Source: Solibacteraceae bacterium | Lineage (GTDB): Bacteria > Acidobacteriota > Terriglobia > Bryobacterales > Bryobacteraceae | NCBI GenBank assembly: GCA_021324015.1 | Contig: JAJPJX010000162.1 | Span: 62,001-126,000 of the forward strand | DNA: 64,000 nucleotides | Direction: 5' to 3' | Made by a program: the position numbers and the translations under genes | Notes under the pieces: generated by a model | Databases searched by the model: none | The model's input: the letters and a program-made list of their open reading frames with translations, nothing else | What the model was told of the DNA's origin: nothing | In this document: piece after piece, positions 57,563 to 64,000 of the stretch | How the letters are laid out: every line of letters starts with the position of its first letter | How positions within the stretch are numbered: the stretch's first letter is position 1

Positions 57563-59619
57563 GAATATACCCGGATTCCCTGGAGGCGCGCTACGCGGCG
57601 CTGCTGGAGGTTACCGAATCCATCGTGCGGCACCGGCAGCTTGCGGATCTGTTCGGGGAACTGAACCAGAGCCTGCACCGGCTGGTGCCGTTCGACTTCA
57701 TCGCCCTGGTGCTGTGTGACGCCGGGTTGAAGACGGCGCGGCTGCACCTGGTAGCCAGCGACCAGCCGCACCAGGTCCGGGTAGGGCGCACGGCTCCGGT
57801 GGAGCAGTCGCCGGTCGGCGTGCTGCTCAAGACGGGCGAGCCCTTCTACACTACCGATATCCAGGAAGATGAGCGGTTCCCCGAGTTGTACCAGATCCTG
57901 CGCGCGGAGGGGATTCGCAGCTACTGCGCCCTGCCGCTGCGCACCGCGCAGCGCTTCCTGGGGTCGGTGAATTTCGGCTCGCGCAGCAGCGGCTCGTACT
58001 CTCCGGCGGACATCGAATTCATGCAGCAGGTGGCGAAGCCCGTGGCCATCGCCGTGGAGAACGTGCTGAACTACGAGGCGGCCGTAGCGGCGCAGCAGGA
58101 ACTGGCGCGGGAACGGGACCGCTTGCGGCTGCTGCTGAATGTGAACAACGCGGTGGTGAAGCAACTGAACGCCCGCGAGCTGTTCAAAGCGATTTCCTCC
58201 AGCCTGCGCGAGACGCTGGACATCGATTACGTCAGCATGGCTCTGTGGGACGAGGAGCTGGGACAGTTGCGGCTGCCGGTGTTCGACTATCCGGACGGCC
58301 GCAGGCTGCTGCCGGAGAACGTGGTGCTGCCGATGGACGGGTCGCCGGCAGGGAAAGCCTTCACGGCGCGGCGGCCTCTGGTGTTCCAGCGGGAGGAGAT
58401 CCAGAGCCTGTCGCCGGAGGCTTCGGAATTCGTCCTGGGAGCGGGGCTTGAAAGTATGTGCGCCCTGCCGCTGCTGATGGGTCCGAAAGCGCTCGGCACG
58501 CTGAACGTGGGCAGCCGCCGGGGGAACGCCTTCGCGGAGGCCGACGTGGCGCTGCTCACGCAGGTGGCCGGGCAGATTTCCATCGCCATCGACAACGCCA
58601 TTTCCTACCGGCGGATCGAGGAGCTAAACGCCAAGCTCTCCGAAGAGAAGCTATACCTGGAAGACGAGATCCGCAGCGAATACCAGTTCGAGGAGATCAT
58701 CGGGCAAAGCGAGGCGCTGCGGGCGATTTTGCGGCAGATCGAGACGGTGGCGCCGACCGATTAGACCGTGCTGATTTACGGCGAGACGGGCACCGGCAAA
58801 GAGCTGCTCGCCCGGGCCATCCACAATCTGAGCGCGCGGCGGCAGAACACGTTTGTGAAGCTCAACTGCGCGGCCATTCCGACCGGGCTGCTGGAGAGCG
58901 AGCTGTTCGGGCATGAGAAAGGCGCGTTCACGGGCGCGATCACGCAGCGCATCGGGCGGTTCGAACTGGCCCACCGGGGCACGATCTTCCTGGACGAGGT
59001 CGGCGAAATCCCGCTGGAATTGCAGCCCAAGCTGCTGCGGGTGCTGCAGGAGCGGGAGTTCGAGCGCCTGGGCAGCGCGCGCACGCTGCGCGTGGATGCG
59101 CGGCTGGTGGCGGCCACCAACCGGGACCTGCTGCAGATGGTGCAGGAAAAGGAATTCCGCGCCGACTTGTATTACCGGCTGAACGTGTTTCCGATCTCGG
59201 TGCCGCCGCTCCGGGAGCGCCCGGAGGATGTTCCGCTGCTGGTGCGGTACTTCGCGCAGCAGTTCGCGCGGCGGATGAACCGGAATTTCGACACCATTCC
59301 CTCCGAGGCCATGGAGGCGCTGATCCGCTACTCGTGGCCGGGAAACATCCGGGAGTTGCAGAACCTGATTGAGCGGGCGGTAATCGTTTCGCCCGGGCCG
59401 GTGCTGCGGATCCCACTGGGAGAGTTGAAGGGCCACGCGGAGACGGGAGCCAGGCCGGTGCAGACGCTGGAGGAAGCCGAGAGGCAGCACATCCTGCAGG
59501 CGCTCGAGCAAAGCAAGTGGGTCATCGGCGGGCCAGCCGGAGCGGCGGCGCGGTTAGGCCTGAAGCGCTCCACGCTGCAATTCCGCATGGCGAAGCTGGG
59601 AATCCAGCGGCCGCGCTGA
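57550..59619 (+). pseudogene. sigma-54-dependent activator (FhlA-like, GAF-GAF-AAA-HTH) interrupted by one in-frame TAG
   Basis: Continuous 690-codon frame broken only at codon 405 (58762-58764, TAG). Before it: two GAF domains (about 25-165 and 195-350) and the linker FEEIIGQSEALRAILRQIET. After it: Walker [18 protein letters not shown] in [11 protein letters not shown], Walker [10 protein letters not shown], and a Fis-type helix-turn-helix ([20 protein letters not shown]). The stop stands where homologues usually have Ser in APTDSTVL, so a TCG-to-TAG single-base change explains it. Frame and composition continue unchanged on both sides. Reading as two separate genes would leave the second with no ribosome site. 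Sequencing error or a recent mutation is most likely; the activator would not work as split. Confidence 0.82.
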
Positions 59620-59627
59620 GGCGCGGC
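59610..59627. terminator. hairpin overlapping the stop of the sigma-54 activator
   Basis: GCCGCGC / GCGCGGC (7-base-pair stem, TGAG loop) at the junction of two convergent genes (stops at 59619 and 59630). No T-run follows, so activity as terminator is uncertain. Confidence 0.3.
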
Positions 59628-59629
59628 AC

Positions 59630-61705
59630 TCACTGGTTCAGGAGCTCGGCGGCGAGAAAAGCGAGTTCGTCCGCGCCTTCGTCGATCACCTTATCCACGG
59701 AGCCCTGGCCGCTGTGGCCGCCGCTGACGTCGTAGCGCAGCAGAATGGGGTTTGGCGAACTGCTGGAAGCCTGGAGCAGGGCTGCCATTTTGCGGGCGTG
59801 GGCAGGGTCCACGCGGGTATCGGAATCTCCCGTAACGAACAGCACGGCAGGGTAGGCAACTCCTTTGCGGACTCTCTGGTAGGGCGAGTAGCGATAGAGG
59901 TATTCGAACTGCTTCGGGTCCGAGGCAGAGCCGTATTCGGCAGCCCACCAGGCTCCGACCTTCATCTTGTCGAAGCGCAGCATATCCAGGACGGGCGCAC
60001 CGCAAATGACGGCTTTGAAGAGCTCGGGGCGCTGGGTGAGCGCTGCCCCCACGAGCAGGCCTCCATTAGAGGCGCCCTGGATGGCGAGCCGCGCGGGGTT
60101 GGTGTAGCCGTTGTGCACGAGCCATTCGGCGGCAGCCAGGAAATCGTCAAAGACATTCTGCTTTTTTTCGAACATGCCAGCGCGGTGCCAGCTTTCGCCG
60201 AACTCTCCCCCGCCGCGCAGATTGGGCACGGCATAGACGCCGCCCATTTCGGTCCAGACGGCCACCAGGGGACGGAAGGCGGGCAGCAGGCTCACGGCGA
60301 AGCCGCCGTAGCCGTAGAGCAGGGTGGGCCGCCGGCCGTCCAGCGGGAGGCCGCGGCGATGCACCACGAACATAGGTACACGGGTGTGGTCCTTGGATTC
60401 GTACCACACCTGCTTGGCTTCGAGGTCATCGGTCTTGATCGGCATGCGGGGACGGAACCAGACATCCTGCCGGCCGGTGGCGACGTTGTAGCGGTACACG
60501 GTTCCCGGCGTGGTGAAGGAAGTGAAGGTGTAGAACAGTTCGCGGCTGTCCCAGAGCGCCTCCGGCTCGGAAGCCTGGCCGAGGGCGGGCAGCGCGAGGT
60601 CGCCCAGGTCCTTACCCGCCAGATCGAACTGCCGGATGCGGGAGTGGACGTTCTCGATGTAGCCGGCAAAGATGCGGCCGCCGGCCAGGCTGAGGCCGCC
60701 GATGACTTGCGGCCCCTCGGGGATGATCTCCTTCCAGCGGGCGGGTTCGGGGTGCTGTAAGTCCACGGCCAGAACCCGCCAGTTCGGAGCCTTCCAGTTG
60801 GTCCAGAGCAACAGGCGGCGGCCGCGAAGGAAGGGGCGAAATTCGGCGTCGATGCCCTGGACGATCGGGCGGAAGGAGCCGCCGGCGGCGAGGTCCTGCA
60901 CGTAGACATCGACCTTGCGGGGCGGCACGCCGAAAGCCACGGCAACGGCGAGGTAGCGGCCGTCGTCGGAAAGCTGAGACTCGATCAGTTGCGTGGGGCC
61001 GTATCCTTCTCCGAAGAGCTCACGCTCCGCGGAAGCTTGGCCGCCCATGGCGTGGTAGTAAACGCGCGAGCCGACGCCATCACGAAATCGGGAGTAGTAG
61101 TAGCCGCGGTTGTCGGGCTGGAGATCGAAGGAGAAATAGCGCCCGCGGGGGAGGCCATCGGGCAGCAGCTTGCGCGTGGCCACATCCAGGATGCGAATGT
61201 CGGTTTCGTCTTCCCCGCCTCGGCGGATGCCGTAGACGAGCAGGCTGCCGTCCTTGGAAGCATCCAGCAAGACCGGGGCGCTGGCGGGATCGGGCGCTAC
61301 GGAAGCGGGTTCCACGAGCACTAGGTCCGGCCCCGTGTAGCCTGCGCGCATGCAGATGGAGGCGCGGTCTTCGCCGGCGCGGCGGCGGGTGAAGAAATAG
61401 CGGCCGCGGCGCTCCAGCGGCCGGCCGATAGTATCGATGCGCAGGGCAGAGGCGATTTTATCCTTGAGCGCATCGCGGCCCGGCACGCGCGCCAGGAACT
61501 CCTCGGTATACCGGCGCTCGGCTTCGATCCAGGCACGCGTTTCCGGGGAGTCCTGATTTTCGAGCCAGCGGTATGGGTCGGGGACTCGCACGCCGTGGAA
61601 CACATCGACGACGTCATCGGCGCGGGCAGGCGGGTACGGAGACGCGCACCAGGCCGCCGGGCCGAAAAGCAGGAATGCCAGGAAGAATAGGCCAGGACGC
61701 CGCAT
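59630..61705 (-). CDS. exported prolyl oligopeptidase (S9A serine peptidase)
   Basis: 691 residues with a signal peptide (MRRPGLFFLAFLLFGPAAWC). N-terminal beta-propeller (VRVPDPYRWLENQDSPETRA, FSFDLQPDNRGYYYSRFRDG, VGSRVYYHAMG) and C-terminal alpha/beta-hydrolase with the catalytic triad: Ser546 in IQGASNGGLLVGA, Asp in TGDSDTRVDPAHARK and His in DVSGGHSGQGS. It should cleave short peptides after proline in the periplasm. The ATG at 61705 is used over one at 61723. A TATACT sits 75 bases upstream. Confidence 0.94.
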   Translation of the reverse strand: MRRPGLFFLAFLLFGPAAWCASPYPPARADDVVDVFHGVRVPDPYRWLENQDSPETRAWIEAERRYTEEFLARVPGRDALKDKIASALRIDTIGRPLERRGRYFFTRRRAGEDRASICMRAGYTGPDLVLVEPASVAPDPASAPVLLDASKDGSLLVYGIRRGGEDETDIRILDVATRKLLPDGLPRGRYFSFDLQPDNRGYYYSRFRDGVGSRVYYHAMGGQASAERELFGEGYGPTQLIESQLSDDGRYLAVAVAFGVPPRKVDVYVQDLAAGGSFRPIVQGIDAEFRPFLRGRRLLLWTNWKAPNWRVLAVDLQHPEPARWKEIIPEGPQVIGGLSLAGGRIFAGYIENVHSRIRQFDLAGKDLGDLALPALGQASEPEALWDSRELFYTFTSFTTPGTVYRYNVATGRQDVWFRPRMPIKTDDLEAKQVWYESKDHTRVPMFVVHRRGLPLDGRRPTLLYGYGGFAVSLLPAFRPLVAVWTEMGGVYAVPNLRGGGEFGESWHRAGMFEKKQNVFDDFLAAAEWLVHNGYTNPARLAIQGASNGGLLVGAALTQRPELFKAVICGAPVLDMLRFDKMKVGAWWAAEYGSASDPKQFEYLYRYSPYQRVRKGVAYPAVLFVTGDSDTRVDPAHARKMAALLQASSSSPNPILLRYDVSGGHSGQGSVDKVIDEGADELAFLAAELLNQ

Positions 61706-61779
61706 TGTGGAAGTCTCCAGCATAGGGGGTCCCGCCGGACGGGTGCAAGGGCTCCGGCGCCGATTGTCCGGCAGCCGCC

Positions 61780-61785
61780 AGTATA
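61780..61785 (-). promoter_or_regulatory. candidate -10 box of the prolyl oligopeptidase gene
   Basis: TATACT on the minus strand (AGTATA on plus). The overlapping plus-strand TATATT could serve the divergent STAS-like gene. No -35 match for either. The 211-base spacer 61706-61916 also contains small hairpins (GCCGGC/GCCGGC at 61809-61827; GCCAGA/TCTGGC near 61870-61890) and no gene. Confidence 0.35.
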
Positions 61786-61916
61786 TTGGCGCGGAGCTTC
61801 CGGCACGCGCCGGCAGGGGGTGCCGGCTCCTTCTTGTAACACTATGCGGATGAGGCAGATAGCAGCCAGACGAGACTCTGGCAGGAGGTGTGCCCTTAGC
61901 TCCGTGGAGCAGGGCG

Positions 61917-62204
61917 ATGTTGAAGATCACGATCCACGACACTCCCCAGGCGTTTCGGCTCCAGTTGGAGGGCAAGCTGGCCGGTCCCTGGGTGGCCGAA
62001 CTCGAATCGTGCTGGCAGACGGGCTCTTCGACGGTGCTGGAGCGGGACCTGGTGGTGGACCTGAAGGGCGTGACGTTCGTGGACGCAGCCGGAAGGTGTC
62101 TGCTGGTGCGTATGCACCAGGCAGGCGCGCAGTTCACTACCTGCGGCCTGATGATGCGGGCGCTGGTAGATGAAATCCGTCAGGCGGCGACTGCCGCGCA
62201 CTGA
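61917..62204 (+). CDS. STAS-domain-like small protein
   Basis: 95 residues with an anti-sigma-antagonist-like fold: MLKITIHDTPQAFRLQLEGK, LAGPWVAELESCWQ, DLVVDLKGVTFVDAAGRCLL, VRMHQAGAQFTTCGLMMRAL. The Asp-Ala-Ala-Gly at the place of the D-S-x-G phosphosite (VDAAGR) lacks Ser, so phosphorylation like in SpoIIAA is doubtful. It stands 23 bases before an EmrA-type gene on the same strand; a role in regulating the efflux operon is possible. An in-frame ATG at 61890 is also possible, but 61917 follows a GGAGCAGG site. Confidence 0.7.
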   Translation: MLKITIHDTPQAFRLQLEGKLAGPWVAELESCWQTGSSTVLERDLVVDLKGVTFVDAAGRCLLVRMHQAGAQFTTCGLMMRALVDEIRQAATAAH

Positions 62205-62227
62205 GAGAACAGAGGGACACACGAATC

Positions 62228-63508
62228 ATGGAAACCTTGGTGGAAGAACTCGAACTGGAGCAACAGACGGGGGAGCGGGAGGAGAAGCGGACGCCGGGAA
62301 GACGGGCGCGCACCAGGCTGGTGCTGGCTTTCGCCGGCGGGCTGGTGGCAGCGGCCGCGGTGGGCACAGGGATGTGGCTGCACTTCCGGAATCGCGTCTC
62401 CACCGACGACGCCCAGGTGGACGGACACCTGGCGCCCGTGGCGCCGAAGATCTCCGGCAACGTGGTGGCGATCCTGGTGGACGACAACCAGCCGGTGAAG
62501 GCCGGACAGGTACTGGTGCGCATCGACCCGCGAGACTACCAGGCGAAGGTGGACCAGGCCAAGGCGGCGCTGGCGTACGCGGAGAGCCGGATGCGCGGCG
62601 CGCAGGTGATGGTGCCGCTCACGGCCGAGACCACCGGCAGCGGGACCTCCGGGGCGGCAGCCCAACTGGCGGCGGCGCAGGCGGAGTACGACCGGGCGAA
62701 GCTGACTTACGAGAAGTCCGCATCCTCGGAGCTGGCCTATGCGCGAGCCAACGTGGAGGCGCAGCGGGCCACCTACGAGCGCGCCAGCGCGGACCTGTCG
62801 CGCATGCGGCCGCTGGTCGCCAAGGCGGAAATTTCGCAGCAGCAGTTCGACGCCTACGTGGCCGCCGAGCGGGTGGCCCAAAGCCAGTGGAAGGCGGTGC
62901 AGGAGCGGCTGGCGGCAGCCGGGCAGGAGGTGCGCACCAACCAGGCGGCGCAGGCGGCAGCAGGAGCGCGCGTGGAGCAGATGCACGCGGCGCTGGCGCA
63001 ATCGCAGGCCAGCCATAAGCAGGTGGCCATCAGCACGGCGCAGGCTTCTTCGGCGAGCGCGGCGGTCGCGCAGGCGCGGGCCAACCTGGAAGCCGCCGAG
63101 CTCGAGCTCAGCTACACCACCATTACGGCGCCCATCGACGGCGTGGTCACGCGCAAGGTGGTGCAACTCGGGCAGATCGTGCAGCCGGGGCAGGACCTGC
63201 TGGTAATCGTGCCGCTGGACCAGGTCTGGGTGACCGCCAACTTCAAGGAGACGGACCTGGCGGAAGTGCGGCCGGGCAACCGCGCCGAGGTGCACGTGGA
63301 CATGTACGGGCGGAGCTTCCCGGGGCGCGTGGACTCGATTGCGGGGGCCACCGGCGCGCGGCTGAGTCTGCTGCCGCCGGAGAACGCCACCGGGAATTTC
63401 GTGAAGATCGTGCAGCGCATCCCGGTAAAGATCGTGCTGGACCGGATGCCGGAGGGGTTCGTGCTGCGGCCCGGCATGAACGTGGACGCGACCATTCTCA
63501 CGCGGTAA
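62228..63508 (+). CDS. HlyD/EmrA-family membrane-fusion protein
   Basis: 426-residue periplasmic adaptor of an efflux pump. One membrane helix (about 33-54), biotinyl-lipoyl-like halves (VDGHLAPVAPKISGNVVAIL, VLVRIDPRDYQAKVDQAKAA), a long helical hairpin (about 130-290) and a C-terminal beta-barrel domain (ITAPIDGVVTRKVVQLGQIV, WVTANFKETDLAEVRPGNRA). It should bridge the following MFS pump to an outer-membrane channel. The next gene (DHA2-type permease) begins 25 bases after the stop. No regulator gene is visible in the window besides the small STAS-like protein upstream. Confidence 0.94.
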   Translation: METLVEELELEQQTGEREEKRTPGRRARTRLVLAFAGGLVAAAAVGTGMWLHFRNRVSTDDAQVDGHLAPVAPKISGNVVAILVDDNQPVKAGQVLVRIDPRDYQAKVDQAKAALAYAESRMRGAQVMVPLTAETTGSGTSGAAAQLAAAQAEYDRAKLTYEKSASSELAYARANVEAQRATYERASADLSRMRPLVAKAEISQQQFDAYVAAERVAQSQWKAVQERLAAAGQEVRTNQAAQAAAGARVEQMHAALAQSQASHKQVAISTAQASSASAAVAQARANLEAAELELSYTTITAPIDGVVTRKVVQLGQIVQPGQDLLVIVPLDQVWVTANFKETDLAEVRPGNRAEVHVDMYGRSFPGRVDSIAGATGARLSLLPPENATGNFVKIVQRIPVKIVLDRMPEGFVLRPGMNVDATILTR

Positions 63509-63533
63509 GCGCACGCGCAACAGGGGTGCTGTC

Positions 63534-64000
63534 ATGACGCTCGCAAACCGGCAAAGCCGGGAAGTGAACCCGTGGGTGATCGCGCTCACGGTGATGCTGG
63601 CCACGTTCATGGAGGTGCTGGACACCAGCGTGGCGAACGTAGCGCTGCCGCATATCGCGGGAAATCTTTCGGCCACGGTGGACGAATCCACCTGGGTGCT
63701 GACCTCGTACCTGGTTTCCAATGCCATCGTGCTCCCGCTGAGCGGCTGGTTTTCCAGCCTCTTCGGCCGGAAGCGCTTCTACATGACCTGCGTGGTGCTG
63801 TTCACGGTGAGTTCGGCGTTGTGCGGGCTCGCGCCCAGCCTGGGGATGCTGGTGCTGTTCCGGGTTTTGCAGGGCTTCGGCGGGGGCGCGCTGCAACCGG
63901 TCTCGCAGGCCATCCTGGTGGAAAGCTTCCCGCGGGAGAAGCAGGGCATGGCCATGGCGGTCTACGGCATGGGAGTCGTGGTGGCGCCGGTCATCGGCCC
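63534..64000 (+). CDS. DHA2-family MFS multidrug transporter, cut by window edge
   Basis: First 155 codons of an EmrB/QacA-type permease, open to the window end. VALPHIAGNLSATVDESTWV and YLVSNAIVLPLSGWFSSLFG, RKRFYMTCVVLFTVSSALCG, and GFGGGALQPVSQAILVESFP are DHA2 N-terminal motifs (motif A-like GxxxxxxGRKR and the D1-like LDTSVANVALP). About four helices are visible. Coupled to the EmrA-type adaptor. Substrate range unknown. Confidence 0.93.
   Translation, partial: MTLANRQSREVNPWVIALTVMLATFMEVLDTSVANVALPHIAGNLSATVDESTWVLTSYLVSNAIVLPLSGWFSSLFGRKRFYMTCVVLFTVSSALCGLAPSLGMLVLFRVLQGFGGGALQPVSQAILVESFPREKQGMAMAVYGMGVVVAPVIG

Noticed and set aside
58762-58764. Pyrrolysine or selenocysteine recoding at the TAG
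   Set aside because: Residue position is a plain Ser in relatives, TAG is not a selenocysteine codon and no pyl genes are in sight; mutation or error is simpler.
58765-59619. Treating the second half of the sigma-54 activator as a separate gene starting at GTG 58768
   Set aside because: No ribosome site, and the start would fall inside the Walker A strand; the frame and motifs are continuous with the upstream half.
1-64000. CRISPR arrays, tRNA or rRNA genes, insertion sequences, phage genes
   Set aside because: No regularly spaced repeats, cloverleaf-like units, transposase motifs or structural phage genes were seen when reading both strands; a covariance-model scan would be needed to exclude a missed tRNA.

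Overview
This is a GC-rich bacterial chromosome segment with dense gene packing, many 4-base start/stop overlaps (ATGA or GTGA) and no rRNA, tRNA, phage, insertion sequence or CRISPR array that I could recognise. The gene style points to Acidobacteriota, most likely the Bryobacterales/Solibacter side: a large TonB-receptor-like protein with an N-terminal carboxypeptidase-regulatory domain, a choice-of-anchor-D/Ig-like surface cluster, GH116 and GH2 enzymes with export signals, Tat-exported dehydrogenases, and NtrC- and LuxR-type two-component pairs. This assignment is an inference from gene content, not a database match.

Layout. 1-5.2 kb: OPT-family oligopeptide transporter (cut by the window edge) coupled to a YqeY-like protein, divergent from a class V aminotransferase plus SerA, which together suggest a serine pathway. 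5.2-16.6 kb: envelope region with the TonB receptor, two tandem membrane-anchored substrate-binding-domain proteins, a SirB1-like protein, and a three-gene exported Ig-like/propeller-like cluster. 16.6-24 kb: housekeeping genes rpiB, glgA, trxA, a DksA/TraR-type protein, an ECF sigma/anti-sigma/DUF3106 set, gpsA-plsY-thpR, and a 3-methyladenine DNA glycosylase. 24-32.7 kb: an orphan receiver-like protein, two overlapping FMN dehydrogenase paralogues (one lacking catalytic residues), a YkgJ cysteine-cluster protein, a haloacid dehalogenase, a stand-alone ClpB-D2-like AAA ATPase, and a GAF histidine kinase with an NtrC-type regulator.

32.9-42.4 kb: a catabolic run: an FmdA-type amidase overlapping an N,N-dimethylformamidase-beta-like protein, a secreted GH2 glycosidase, a UroD-family protein, a RhaT-like sugar symporter and a xylose-isomerase-like TIM barrel, followed by a convergent AraC-type regulator. 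42.5-50.7 kb, all minus strand: a GT2-methyltransferase fusion, a COG0523 GTPase overlapping a Tat-exported GH116 enzyme, a PEBP-like protein, then a visibly less GC-rich two-gene module (SMC/OLD-type ATPase plus an unrecognised 160-residue partner) and a pirin. The two-gene module is my best candidate for an undescribed system, possibly anti-phage defence.

50.8-64 kb: Gfo/Idh/MocA oxidoreductase, archease plus RtcB RNA ligase, a second orphan receiver-like protein related to the one at 24 kb, a PAS histidine kinase with a LuxR-type regulator, a lipoprotein cytochrome c with a 49-residue membrane protein behind a hairpin-rich leader, a sigma-54 activator interrupted by one in-frame TAG, a prolyl oligopeptidase, a STAS-like protein, and the start of an EmrAB-type efflux operon that runs off the right edge.
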